A stretch of DNA of 64,000 nt from Pseudaeromonas sharmana (GTDB taxonomy: Bacteria; Pseudomonadota; Gammaproteobacteria; Enterobacterales; Aeromonadaceae): the NCBI RefSeq assembly GCF_042649925.1, contig NZ_JBHSAF010000002.1:186001-250000 (forward strand), given 5' to 3'. Of this stretch, positions 8,660 to 16,908 are shown in pieces (position 1 is the first letter of the stretch; each line of letters opens with the position of its first letter). The position numbers and the translations under genes were made by a program. The notes beneath the pieces are model-generated. The model had not been told where the DNA came from. It made no database searches and saw only the letters and a list, made by a program, of their open reading frames with translations.

Positions 8660-9394
8660 CTAGATTCCGAAAAACGCTTTCAGCAGCGAATGAGTGAAAT
8701 GACTGCGCAGATAGAAGCCGCGTGGCCGCGTCTGAATGATCTGACCATTGCGTCCAATCGCTGGGGTGAGGGCGCTCCCGTTGGCCGCTTTCGGGCGCAG
8801 TTGGAGAACCTCGCCATGGTGTGCGGTAACGGATTCGATCTCTCCTAGGGCGATCATCTCCATTAGCTCTTCCCAATCCTGGCGCAGGAGTTTGGCTTGC
8901 TCATTGGAAGGTGACCACAGGAATGGGGTTGCGATTCTCCGCTTCGCCAAGGGGATGGTCGGGCTGGCTTCGACAGGGACCCATAACACACACGAGAGCT
9001 TATTACAGACATTACTTGCGGCCCATTGCATACCCGCAATGCCGGTAAGGGGGGCAATGCAGACGAATGTACTTTCCAATGGTTTGCCAGCGGCTGTAAT
9101 TGGCAGGGTTTTTAGTTCAACACCCAGCTCCGGAAAGTCCTGCTCTGGTTTGCTACCCGCGCTGGCGCCCAGATGCCACTCCAACAGCTGTCCGACCCAC
9201 CCCTTGGAACGGTTAAGGCTGGTTGGGGTTGGAACACCCGCGGCGGTGGCTAGCTCCTCCAATGTGCGACCGGAGAGTTTTTGCGCTCGCGTTACAAGCT
9301 CATCTACTGATGCGGGTCTGACTGGAATGACGGCCAACAATGAACCCTCTGACAAAAATAGAACAGATTGCCTGAAAAATAGACGGTTACTCAT
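8660..9394 (-). CDS. mutH: DNA mismatch repair endonuclease MutH
   Basis: Methyl-directed mismatch repair nuclease that nicks the unmethylated strand at hemimethylated GATC when activated by MutL. 244 residues from ATG 9394 (GGAG seven bases upstream); about 16 residues longer than E. coli MutH at the N-terminus. The catalytic D-X6-E-X-K triad is Asp86, Glu93, Lys95 (DFPELGVELKTLPI). The C-terminal RPRGFYLRSHFTHSLL block is intact. Presence of mutH limits the organism to dam-using gammaproteobacteria. Divergent from rppH across a 588-base gap. Confidence 0.97.
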   Translation of the reverse strand: MSNRLFFRQSVLFLSEGSLLAVIPVRPASVDELVTRAQKLSGRTLEELATAAGVPTPTSLNRSKGWVGQLLEWHLGASAGSKPEQDFPELGVELKTLPITAAGKPLESTFVCIAPLTGIAGMQWAASNVCNKLSCVLWVPVEASPTIPLAKRRIATPFLWSPSNEQAKLLRQDWEELMEMIALGEIESVTAHHGEVLQLRPKAANGSALTPAIGRNGQIIQTRPRGFYLRSHFTHSLLKAFFGI

Positions 9395-9982
9395 CCCAGG
9401 CTCCAACCCGCGGAATCATAACGTTTTTACGTATTGTTTGTCGTTATACAGTCCTGGTTCATAGGTCACACACAAAATTATCCACAACTTTATTGGATAA
9501 CTCGATTATCATGCTCAAAACAGGGTCGGAATTCGCCATCGTTGTGAAGTAATACAGAAATGTCGCGTGGTTAATGCTGAGACTTTGCGCAGGTTTTGTG
9601 GATAAAGTTCGATTGGTTGAAAAGCAATCACTGGGTGTTCTGCACAGTGTCTGGATCGAGTTCTGGATCCCTCACTAGGAGCCAAGATCCCATGATCCTC
9701 ACATTAAATTATTGATATGTATGCTTTATTTTTTGTGAATTGAATTTGTGCAGATGAGTGGTGACACAAAGTATTAGCCAGTTATTTCTTGCTATACAGA
9801 CTTATCAAAGGATCTATCCACAGAATCAGTGAGCAAAGCAACCACATTGTTGGTCAGGTTTGTTTATAACTGAATGTTAAATGTCAAGTTATCCAGTAAA
9901 AGGGTTGGTGACGTGGTTTGCTGCAATGAGAGGAATATGAAAAAATCGTTGCAGGATAAAGATTGATATCACAGGTGATTGC
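9395..9982. promoter_or_regulatory. mutH-rppH intergenic region with DnaA boxes and IHF site (DARS2 candidate)
   Basis: AT-rich 588-base region without a gene. It holds a perfect DnaA box TTATCCACA at 9478-9486, an inverted near-box ATTGGATAA at 9492-9500 only five bases away, a perfect inverted box TGTGGATAA at 9597-9605, a one-mismatch box CTATCCACA at 9814-9822 and a weak one at 9889-9897. A perfect IHF consensus (WATCAANNNNTTR on the minus strand) lies at 9705-9717. From memory, the E. coli DnaA-reactivating sequence DARS2, which needs IHF and Fis, lies beside mutH. The match of position and site types suggests an equivalent here. Confidence 0.55.
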
Positions 9983-10501
9983 GTGATTGATGGTGACGGA
10001 TTTCGTCCCAATGTAGGTATCGTAATCTGCAATCGCAATGGACAGGTTTTGTGGGCTCGTCGCTTCGGACAGCATTCATGGCAATTTCCGCAAGGCGGAG
10101 TTGATGATGGTGAAACACCGGAACAGGCCATGTTCCGGGAGTTGTACGAAGAGATTGGGCTGCGTCCTGAAGACGTAACGATTTTGGCGACCAGCCGCAA
10201 CTGGCTGAAGTACCGTTTGCCAAAACGTCTTATCCGTTGGGACAGTTCGCCCGTGTGTATCGGGCAGAAGCAGAAATGGTTCCTGCTCCGTTTGGATGAG
10301 AGCAAAGAATCTGCAATACAGTTCGGCTGTCATGGACAGCCCGAGTTTGATGATTGGCGCTGGGTCAGTTATTGGTATCCGGTGCGCCAGGTTGTGTCGT
10401 TCAAACGGGAGGTCTACCGGCGGGTAATGAAGGAATTCTCTTCTATTGCCATGCCTTTTCAGCCTCGCAAGGAAGGTCGACGCCACCAAAGGAGTCGTTA
10501 G
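9983..10501 (+). CDS. rppH: RNA pyrophosphohydrolase RppH
   Basis: Nudix hydrolase that removes pyrophosphate from the 5' end of mRNA and so starts RNase E-dependent decay. 172 residues from a GTG start at 9983 (the family begins MIDxDGxRPNVGIVICN). The Nudix box spans residues 38-59 (GGVDDGETPEQAMFRELYEEIG) with metal-binding Glu53, Glu56, Glu57. The KRLIRWDSSPVCIGQKQKWFLL and WVSYWYPVRQVVSFKREVYRRVMKEF blocks are typical. It lies 12 bases upstream of ptsP, as in E. coli. Confidence 0.97.
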   Translation: MIDGDGFRPNVGIVICNRNGQVLWARRFGQHSWQFPQGGVDDGETPEQAMFRELYEEIGLRPEDVTILATSRNWLKYRLPKRLIRWDSSPVCIGQKQKWFLLRLDESKESAIQFGCHGQPEFDDWRWVSYWYPVRQVVSFKREVYRRVMKEFSSIAMPFQPRKEGRRHQRSR

Positions 10502-10513
10502 GAGACTAATCCC

Positions 10514-12772
10514 GTGCTGACCACGTTGCGGCAAATTGTTGAGAGTGTCACCCAGGCGCCTTCCCTGCTGGAGGCGATGACGGTACTGGTAAGGCAGACA
10601 CGCTCGGCGATGCAGGTAGATTGTTGTTCTGTCTATCTGGCCGAACCCCAACGGCGGCGTTTTCGTCTGGTAGCCACCGATGGCCTGGCGCAAGAGGCTG
10701 TCGGCAAGGTGGTGTTGCCGTACGACGAGGGGCTGGTAGGTCTGGTGGGGCGTCGTGAAGAGCTGATTAATCTCGCAGACGCGCCACAGCATCCCAATTT
10801 CAAATATGTACCCGAGGTTGCCGAGGACGAGTTTAACTCGTTCCTTGGCGTGCCCATTATGCAACAGCGTCAGGTGCTGGGTGTGTTGGTCGTCCAGCAG
10901 GTGGATGCGCGCCAATTCGACGAAGGTGACGAATCATTTCTGGTGACGCTGGCTGCGCAGCTGGCGGCACGGATTCTGCACGCAGAAATGAAGGGCATGC
11001 TGCATGCCGATCAACATTGGCGTCGAAGCCTCAAAGGGGTGGCGGCCTCATCTGGAGTGGCGATTGCCAGGGCCTGGGTCTGGCGGCCCAAGATGGAGTT
11101 GGAGCAGGTCGCCCTCAAATACAGCGATGATCCTGAGTTGCAGTTAGAGTTATTGCAACAGGCGGTACTGCAAGTCCAGCTAGATCTGGATGCGATGGCT
11201 TTGCGCTTCCGCGAGTCTGTCAGCAACGACTCGATGGCCATCTTTGAGATTTACCAGCATTTGCTGGCAGACCCCGCCTACCAGCAACAGATTGAGCTGG
11301 AAATTCGCCGTGAGGGCTGGAGTGCGGCCGCGGCCGTCCGTCTGGTCAGTGAGCGATTCATTCAGCAGTTTAGTGGCATGAGCGATAACTACCTGCGTGA
11401 ACGGGCCGTCGATGTTCGTGATGTCGCGCAGCGCCTACTCAGCCGGTTGGTCCATAGCCAGATCGATGTCTTCGACTTTGATGAACCCGTGGTGCTGATT
11501 GCCGAGGAAGTGACTGCCTCGCTGCTGGCGGAAGTGCCTCGTGAACGCCTGGCTGCGATGATTTCGTTGCGGGGGGCTGTCAACTCCCACGCCGCGATTC
11601 TGGCACGAGCCATGGGTATCCCGGCCGTCATGGGGATGGAGTTGCCGCTTGGCGGACTGGAGCAACGCTTGATGGTTGTCGACGGCAATCGCGGCGAATT
11701 GCTGGTTGAACCGCCACAATCAGTCCTCGATGAATATCAGCAGATCATTCATCAGGCGCGGGAGATGAATAACCTCATCGGTGCCGAAAGTCACCTGCCC
11801 TCAGAGACGCTGGATGGTGTTCGGATCTCGGTGCTGTTGAATGCGGGTCTGAATCTGGAGTCCGAGAGTGCGATGCGAGATATGGCCGATGGCATCGGTT
11901 TATATCGCACAGAAATCCCCTTCATGCTGCATGACAGTTTTCCATCCGAGCAAGAGCAGGCGAGTCGCTATCGAGATGTTTTGAACAATTTTAGCGGCCG
12001 TCCGGTCTGTATGCGGACGCTGGATATTGGCGGCGATAAACCATTGCCATATTTCCCGATTGTTGAGGACAACCCCTTCCTTGGCTGGCGCGGCATCCGC
12101 CTGACGCTGGATCACCCCGAACTGTTTCTGGCCCAGCTCAAGGCGATGCTAAGAGCGAGTGAAGGCCTGGATAACCTGGCCATCATGTTACCGATGATCA
12201 GTTCGCTGGCCGAGGTGCAGGCGGCTCGGCGTCTGCTTGACCAGGCCTGGCTTGAGGTGTCCGAGGAACTGGGACGACGTGGTAGCAGTGTGCGTTATCC
12301 GATGTTAGGAGCCATGATCGAGGTCCCATCCATCCTGTACATCCTGCCAGAGATGTCTCCGTATGTGGATTTTTGGTCTGTCGGCAGCAATGACCTAACG
12401 CAATACCTGCTGGCTGTCGATCGTAACAACAGTCGGGTCGCAGGTCTTTATGATCCGTTCCATCCGGCCGTGATCCGCGTGCTGCAACAGGTCGTGCAGA
12501 GCGCAGAGCAGCATGGCAAGAGTGTTTCTATCTGTGGTGAGCTGGCGGGGGATCCGCTGGGGGTACTGATTTTGATGGCAATGGGCTACCGCAACTTCAG
12601 CATGAACCTGAACAACATTGCCCGCATCAAGTATGTTGTCCGTCGTATCCGGGTCGAGGATCTGCCTCCATTACTGGAGATGGGCTTGCAGCAGAGTGAT
12701 TCAGCGGCCATGAAGGAACTGTTTGCCGGTTATTTGGTACGACAAGGCCTGGCGAATATGTTACCGCACTGA
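10514..12772 (+). CDS. ptsP: PEP-protein phosphotransferase PtsP (enzyme I-Ntr)
   Basis: First enzyme of the nitrogen-related phosphotransferase system; takes phosphate from phosphoenolpyruvate and passes it to NPr. 752 residues from a GTG start. Domains: GAF sensor (about 15-155), enzyme-I N-terminal domain (about 175-300), the phosphohistidine loop RGAVNSHAAILARAMGIPAVMG with active His359, and the PEP-binding barrel (GIGLYRTEIPFM, MRTLDIGGDKPLPYFP, GSNDLTQYLLAVDRNN, SICGELAGDPLG with catalytic Cys). It follows rppH closely, so the two are likely one transcript. The next gene is thyA; lgt, usually in between, is absent. Confidence 0.96.
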   Translation: MLTTLRQIVESVTQAPSLLEAMTVLVRQTRSAMQVDCCSVYLAEPQRRRFRLVATDGLAQEAVGKVVLPYDEGLVGLVGRREELINLADAPQHPNFKYVPEVAEDEFNSFLGVPIMQQRQVLGVLVVQQVDARQFDEGDESFLVTLAAQLAARILHAEMKGMLHADQHWRRSLKGVAASSGVAIARAWVWRPKMELEQVALKYSDDPELQLELLQQAVLQVQLDLDAMALRFRESVSNDSMAIFEIYQHLLADPAYQQQIELEIRREGWSAAAAVRLVSERFIQQFSGMSDNYLRERAVDVRDVAQRLLSRLVHSQIDVFDFDEPVVLIAEEVTASLLAEVPRERLAAMISLRGAVNSHAAILARAMGIPAVMGMELPLGGLEQRLMVVDGNRGELLVEPPQSVLDEYQQIIHQAREMNNLIGAESHLPSETLDGVRISVLLNAGLNLESESAMRDMADGIGLYRTEIPFMLHDSFPSEQEQASRYRDVLNNFSGRPVCMRTLDIGGDKPLPYFPIVEDNPFLGWRGIRLTLDHPELFLAQLKAMLRASEGLDNLAIMLPMISSLAEVQAARRLLDQAWLEVSEELGRRGSSVRYPMLGAMIEVPSILYILPEMSPYVDFWSVGSNDLTQYLLAVDRNNSRVAGLYDPFHPAVIRVLQQVVQSAEQHGKSVSICGELAGDPLGVLILMAMGYRNFSMNLNNIARIKYVVRRIRVEDLPPLLEMGLQQSDSAAMKELFAGYLVRQGLANMLPH

Positions 12773-12849
12773 GGCTTTTGGGCTAGAATGCGGCTCCTGG
12801 CCGGAGAGTGGCCTGTCGCGCTGTGCGCTGTTTGTCTGGAGAGAGGCTG

Positions 12850-13644
12850 ATGCAGAACTATTTGAATCTGATGACCAAGATCCTGGAAGAGGGGACACCG
12901 AAGAGCGATCGCACCGGTACCGGCACGCTATCGTTATTTGGTCATCAGATGCGTTTCGATTTGCAGCAGGGTTTTCCTCTGGTCACAACCAAAAAATGCC
13001 ATCTTAAGTCGATCATTCACGAACTGCTTTGGTTTCTGCAGGGCCAGACCAACATCGCTTATCTGAAAGAAAATGGCGTTTCAATTTGGGATGAATGGGC
13101 GGATGCGGAGGGCAACCTCGGCCCCGTGTATGGCCACCAGTGGCGTTCCTGGCCCAAGGCCGATGGCGGGCATATCGATCAGATCCAGCGCGTCGTCGAT
13201 GATTTGAAAAACAATCCCGACTCGCGGCGGATCATCGTTTCTGCTTGGAACGTTGCCGATCTGGACCAGATGGCCTTGGCCCCATGCCATGCTTTCTTCC
13301 AGTTCTATGTGGCCGACGGTAAATTGTCATGCCAGTTGTATCAACGCAGTTGTGATGTCTTCCTGGGGTTGCCATTCAATATTGCCAGCTATGCGCTGCT
13401 GACCCACATGATGGCGCAACAGTGCGATCTCGAGGTGGGGGATTTTGTATGGACCGGCGGCGATGTCCATCTTTACTCCAACCATCTGGAACAGGCGCGT
13501 CTGCAGCTCTCGCGTGAGCCCAGAGCCCTGCCTCAACTGGTGATCAAACGCCGGCCAGAGACCATTTTTGACTATCGGTTCGATGATTTTGAGATCGAGG
13601 GCTATGATCCGCACCCTGGGATCAAGGCTCCGGTCGCCATTTGA
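12850..13644 (+). CDS. thyA: Thymidylate synthase
   Basis: Makes dTMP from dUMP with methylene-tetrahydrofolate. 264 residues, equal to the E. coli enzyme. Catalytic Cys146 lies in MALAPCHAFFQFY; the phosphate-binding arginines are in SDRTGTGT and DSRRIIVSAWN; QRSCDVFLGLPFNIASYALL and the C-terminal IKAPVAI are intact. The start at 12850 matches the family (MQNYLNLM); the open frame extends 14 codons upstream without a better start. A bidirectional-looking terminator follows. Confidence 0.98.
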   Translation: MQNYLNLMTKILEEGTPKSDRTGTGTLSLFGHQMRFDLQQGFPLVTTKKCHLKSIIHELLWFLQGQTNIAYLKENGVSIWDEWADAEGNLGPVYGHQWRSWPKADGGHIDQIQRVVDDLKNNPDSRRIIVSAWNVADLDQMALAPCHAFFQFYVADGKLSCQLYQRSCDVFLGLPFNIASYALLTHMMAQQCDLEVGDFVWTGGDVHLYSNHLEQARLQLSREPRALPQLVIKRRPETIFDYRFDDFEIEGYDPHPGIKAPVAI

Positions 13645-13674
13645 AAAAAAGCTGCCTCGGCAGCTTTTTTTTCC
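13644..13674 (+). terminator. Terminator of thyA
   Basis: Arms AGCTGC (13650-13655) and GCAGCT (13660-13665) with loop CCTC/CTCG, preceded by seven A and followed by eight T. Confidence 0.85.
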
Positions 13675-13802
13675 ACTATAAAGCGCTGTTTTGTTGGTTT
13701 GATTTCGGAAAAACCGAGTTATTTTCGCTAAATAAGTGATTTATTTTTCGGCAATGGCTTGCGTACACTAACGGCTCTCATCAAATTTGTGATCAGGTCG
13801 AC

Positions 13803-14975
13803 ATGAAATACTTGTTTAAGAAGTTTCTGGCCCTGGAGTCAGCCAGTGGCATTCTGTTGATTCTGGCGGCGGCTTTGGCGATGGTCTTTGCCAACTCACC
13901 GTTGAGTCATCTCTACCATCAGTTTCTCGAGACCGATGTGCAGATCCGTATAGCCGCTCTGGACTTGCACAAACCGTTGTTGCTGTGGATTAACGACGGT
14001 CTGATGGCGATTTTCTTCCTGTTGATCGGTCTGGAAGTCAAACGCGAGATGCTGGAAGGTGCGCTCTCATCCCGGGAACAGGCGTTATTCCCCGCGATTG
14101 CTGCGTTGGGCGGTATGCTGGCCCCTGCATTGATGTACTTGCTGTTTAATTTCGGTGATCCGCTAACTCAGGCTGGCTGGGCAATTCCCGCGGCGACCGA
14201 TATTGCATTTGCATTAGGGGTCATGGCGTTGCTGGGCAACCGGGTACCGCTGAGTCTGAAGGTCTTCCTGCTGGCGCTGGCCATCATGGATGATCTCGGC
14301 GTGATCGTGATCATCGCCTTGTTCTATACCTCGGAGCTGAGTCTGGCATCGCTCGCGATTGCGTCACTGGCGCTCGTCGGTCTGTTCTGGCTGAATCGAA
14401 AGGGGGTAGATCGCCTGACACCCTACGTTCTGCTGGGCATCATACTGTGGGTGGCTGTGCTCAAGTCCGGGGTACATGCCACGCTGGCCGGCGTCATCCT
14501 CGGTTTCATGATACCCAATCGGGGGCAGCGCTATGAGTCACCGCTACAACATCTGGAGCACAAGCTGCATCCCTGGAGTGCTTATCTGATATTGCCGCTG
14601 TTTGCGTTTGCCAATGCCGGCGTTTCACTCAGTGGTATTACTCCGGATATGCTGGTGTCACAGGTGCCGTTGGGCATCATGCTGGGCCTGTTCATCGGCA
14701 AGCCGATCGGGATCTCGCTGATCAGTTGGTTGGCGCTGAAACTCGGCATTGTACGCCTACCGGATGGCATACACTTTGGTCACATTCTGGCGGTCAGTGT
14801 GCTCTGCGGGATCGGCTTTACGATGTCGATGTTTATATCCGGCCTGGCGTTTGGCGATGGGGCGGCCGAACTGATGACCCTGTCCCGCTTGGGGATACTC
14901 TCCGGCTCCATACTGGCGGCAGTGACCGGTTATATCGTGCTGTTCCTGACGTTGAAGCGTCAGCCAACGCGCTGA
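13803..14975 (+). CDS. nhaA: Na+/H+ antiporter NhaA
   Basis: Electrogenic inner-membrane antiporter that expels sodium in exchange for protons, important at high salt and alkaline pH. 390 residues, about 12 transmembrane helices. Ion-binding Asp163-Asp164 lie in AIMDDLGVIVIIALFY and Asp133 in PAATDIAFALGV, at the same numbering as E. coli NhaA. GGMLAPALMY and the C-terminal AVSVLCGIGFTMSMFI helix are present. nhaR follows on the same strand. Confidence 0.97.
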   Translation: MKYLFKKFLALESASGILLILAAALAMVFANSPLSHLYHQFLETDVQIRIAALDLHKPLLLWINDGLMAIFFLLIGLEVKREMLEGALSSREQALFPAIAALGGMLAPALMYLLFNFGDPLTQAGWAIPAATDIAFALGVMALLGNRVPLSLKVFLLALAIMDDLGVIVIIALFYTSELSLASLAIASLALVGLFWLNRKGVDRLTPYVLLGIILWVAVLKSGVHATLAGVILGFMIPNRGQRYESPLQHLEHKLHPWSAYLILPLFAFANAGVSLSGITPDMLVSQVPLGIMLGLFIGKPIGISLISWLALKLGIVRLPDGIHFGHILAVSVLCGIGFTMSMFISGLAFGDGAAELMTLSRLGILSGSILAAVTGYIVLFLTLKRQPTR

Positions 14976-15111
14976 TATCGGCAACTATTGATGACTGGTT
15001 TACGCAAGGTTCAGTCAACTGGTGGCTAAATAGCCGGTAATTCCGAAGAATACGGCCTGGCGGCGATGTGCCTGTCAGGCTGTATTTTCAGGCAACAAGC
15101 GAGAACCAGCC

Positions 15112-16044
15112 ATGTCACATCTCAACTATAACCACCTTTATTACTTCTGGATGACCCAAAAGAAGGGGTCTGTTACTGCTGCTGCAGATGCGCTGTTTTT
15201 GACTCCGCAGACCGTTACCGGGCAGATTCGCCTGTTAGAACAACGGCTTGGTGGCAAACTCTTCAAGCGCAAAGGGCGTCGCCTCGAGGCCAGCGAGCTG
15301 GGGCAACTGGTTTACCAGTATGCCGATCGGATGTTTTCCCTCTCGTATGAGATGCTGGACATCGTCAACTATCGCAAAGAGAACCAGATGCTGTTTGATG
15401 TCGGTGTCGCGGATGCGCTGTCTAAACGCTTAGCCAGCCGAGTGCTCCTGTCGGCCATTCCAACTGACGGCTCTATCCATTTGCGCTGTTTCGAATCCAC
15501 CCACGAGTTGTTGCTGGAGCAACTGAGCGAACACAAACTGGATATGATTCTATCGGATTGTCCGGTCGACTCTGCCCAGCATGCGGGCCTGCTGTCGAAA
15601 AAGCTTGGCGAGTGTGGTACCTCGTTCTTTTGCAAGGCGCCGTTGCCCAGTAGTGGGTTTCCAATGTGTCTGAATGAGCGCAAGCTGCTGATTCCTGGCC
15701 GGCGCACGGCCATGGGGCGGCAGTTGACTCGCTGGTTTGAAGAAAAAGGACTGTCGCCGCAGATCCTGGGTGAATTCGACGATGCCGCCTTGATGAAGGC
15801 ATTTGGTTTCTTCAATCAGGGAATCTTTGTGGCGCCATCTATCTATCAGCATGAAATCCTGGAAGAAGAGGGTGTCGAGCTGGTCGGTGAGACTAATGAG
15901 TTGCGTGAGGAGTACTACATCATCTTTGCCGAGCGGATGATTCAGCATCCCGCGGTTAAGATGATTTGTGACAGTGACTTTTCCGCCCTGTTTTCCGGAA
16001 GTGAAGATATTGCCAGCATAGGCGCTGACGTTCCGAAGTGCTAA
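15112..16044 (+). CDS. nhaR: LysR-family activator NhaR
   Basis: Transcription activator of nhaA, responsive to sodium in E. coli. 310 residues. An N-terminal winged helix (HLNYNHLYYFWMTQKKGSVT, then AADALFLTPQTVTGQIRLLEQRLG) is followed by a LysR substrate-binding domain (from about 95: DVGVADALSKRLASRVL, LDMILSDCP, RRTAMGRQLTRWF). The YFWMTQKKGSVTAAAD signature is specific to NhaR. It lies 136 bases after nhaA, consistent with an nhaA-nhaR unit. Confidence 0.95.
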   Translation: MSHLNYNHLYYFWMTQKKGSVTAAADALFLTPQTVTGQIRLLEQRLGGKLFKRKGRRLEASELGQLVYQYADRMFSLSYEMLDIVNYRKENQMLFDVGVADALSKRLASRVLLSAIPTDGSIHLRCFESTHELLLEQLSEHKLDMILSDCPVDSAQHAGLLSKKLGECGTSFFCKAPLPSSGFPMCLNERKLLIPGRRTAMGRQLTRWFEEKGLSPQILGEFDDAALMKAFGFFNQGIFVAPSIYQHEILEEEGVELVGETNELREEYYIIFAERMIQHPAVKMICDSDFSALFSGSEDIASIGADVPKC

Positions 16045-16089
16045 CTGTTATCATGAAGCAAGAGTCCCCAGCACCATGATAAGTGAGCG

Positions 16090-16395
16090 ATGGAAATAGA
16101 AGAGATGCAGACGCAGGCAGGCAAAGCTGTCTCCCTGCTTAAGGCGTTAGCGAACGAGCATCGTCTGCTCATTCTGTGTCATTTACAGGAAGGCGAGCTC
16201 TCGGTGGGTGAGTTAAATGAACGCCTGCCGTTGAGTCAGTCTGCACTGTCACAGCATTTGGCTGTGTTACGTCGGGATGGTCTGGTAGCAACCCGCAAGG
16301 AGGCCCAAACGGTCTTCTATGTGCTGAAGAGCGATGAGGTGCGCGCCGTTATTGGCGTATTGCATGGGCTCTACTGCCCAAATGATCCCAGATAA
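16090..16395 (+). CDS. ArsR-family repressor, BigR/YgaV-like
   Basis: 101-residue winged-helix regulator. It has no ArsR/SmtB metal motif, but it has the two cysteines of the reactive-sulfur sensing BigR/SqrR/YgaV group: Cys30 (RLLILCHLQEGEL) and Cys96 (GLYCPNDP). In that group they form a di- or tetrasulfide on exposure to persulfide and release DNA. The recognition helix is LSQSALSQHLAVLRRDGLV. It lies 45 bases after nhaR. No sulfur-metabolism gene is next to it, so its target cannot be read from context. Confidence 0.8.
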   Translation: MEIEEMQTQAGKAVSLLKALANEHRLLILCHLQEGELSVGELNERLPLSQSALSQHLAVLRRDGLVATRKEAQTVFYVLKSDEVRAVIGVLHGLYCPNDPR

Positions 16396-16404
16396 TATTG
16401 CAGA

Positions 16405-16437
16405 CAAAAAAAAACCGGCGTATGCCGGTTTCTTTTT
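16405..16437. terminator. Bidirectional terminator between the ArsR-type gene and rpsT
   Basis: AAACCGGC (16412-16419), loop GTAT, GCCGGTTT (16424-16431), with an A-run on the left and a T-run on the right, so it can stop both converging transcripts. Confidence 0.85.
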
Positions 16438-16458
16438 TCGTCGTTAGACGTCGTCTGA

Positions 16459-16719
16459 TTACAGTGCCTTGATTTGGGCAGCCAGACGGGCCTTGTGACG
16501 AGCAGCCTTGTTCTTGTGGATCAGGCCCTTGGTGGCCATGCGGTCCAGAATAGGCTGAGCGGCGTCGAAAGCGGCTTGGGCAGCAGCCTTATCACCAGCG
16601 GCAATGGCCGCAACTACCTTTTTAACGTAGGTACGGGTCATGGAACGGCGGCTGGCGTTGTGCTTACGAGCCTTTTCTGCCTGAATCGCGCGCTTCTTAG
16701 CAGATTTGATGTTAGCCAA
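16459..16719 (-). CDS. rpsT: 30S ribosomal protein S20
   Basis: Small-subunit protein binding 16S rRNA at the bottom of the 30S body. 86 residues, basic and helical, starting MANIKSAKKRAIQAEKARKHN, which is diagnostic. The RRSMTRTYVKKV and HKNKAARHKARLAAQIKAL segments are intact. Single gene, divergent from murJ, with its own terminator. Confidence 0.98.
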   Translation of the reverse strand: MANIKSAKKRAIQAEKARKHNASRRSMTRTYVKKVVAAIAAGDKAAAQAAFDAAQPILDRMATKGLIHKNKAARHKARLAAQIKAL

Positions 16720-16908
16720 GGTAAAACTCCTAAAACGGTCTTAGCGTGTGCTGAAAAGGCCCAGAAATATGCCTTCTCAACCCGAGAAAGTCAAATGATT
16801 TGTGCAAATAACCACCGCACTCCAGTAGCACACCGGGCTGCAGCTAGTTAAACTGTCGGCCGATTTTAGCAGCTTTCATCGCGCTGTCACCGTTTTTAAG
16901 GAGTTGTA

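Noticed and set aside
9478..9900. Chromosomal origin of replication
   Set aside because: DnaA boxes are few and spread; there is no AT-rich 13-mer array and no dnaA, dnaN, gidA or mioC nearby. A DARS-like site fits better.
12723..13007. 94-codon open frame overlapping ptsP and thyA
   Set aside because: Out of frame with both genes and without its own start signal.
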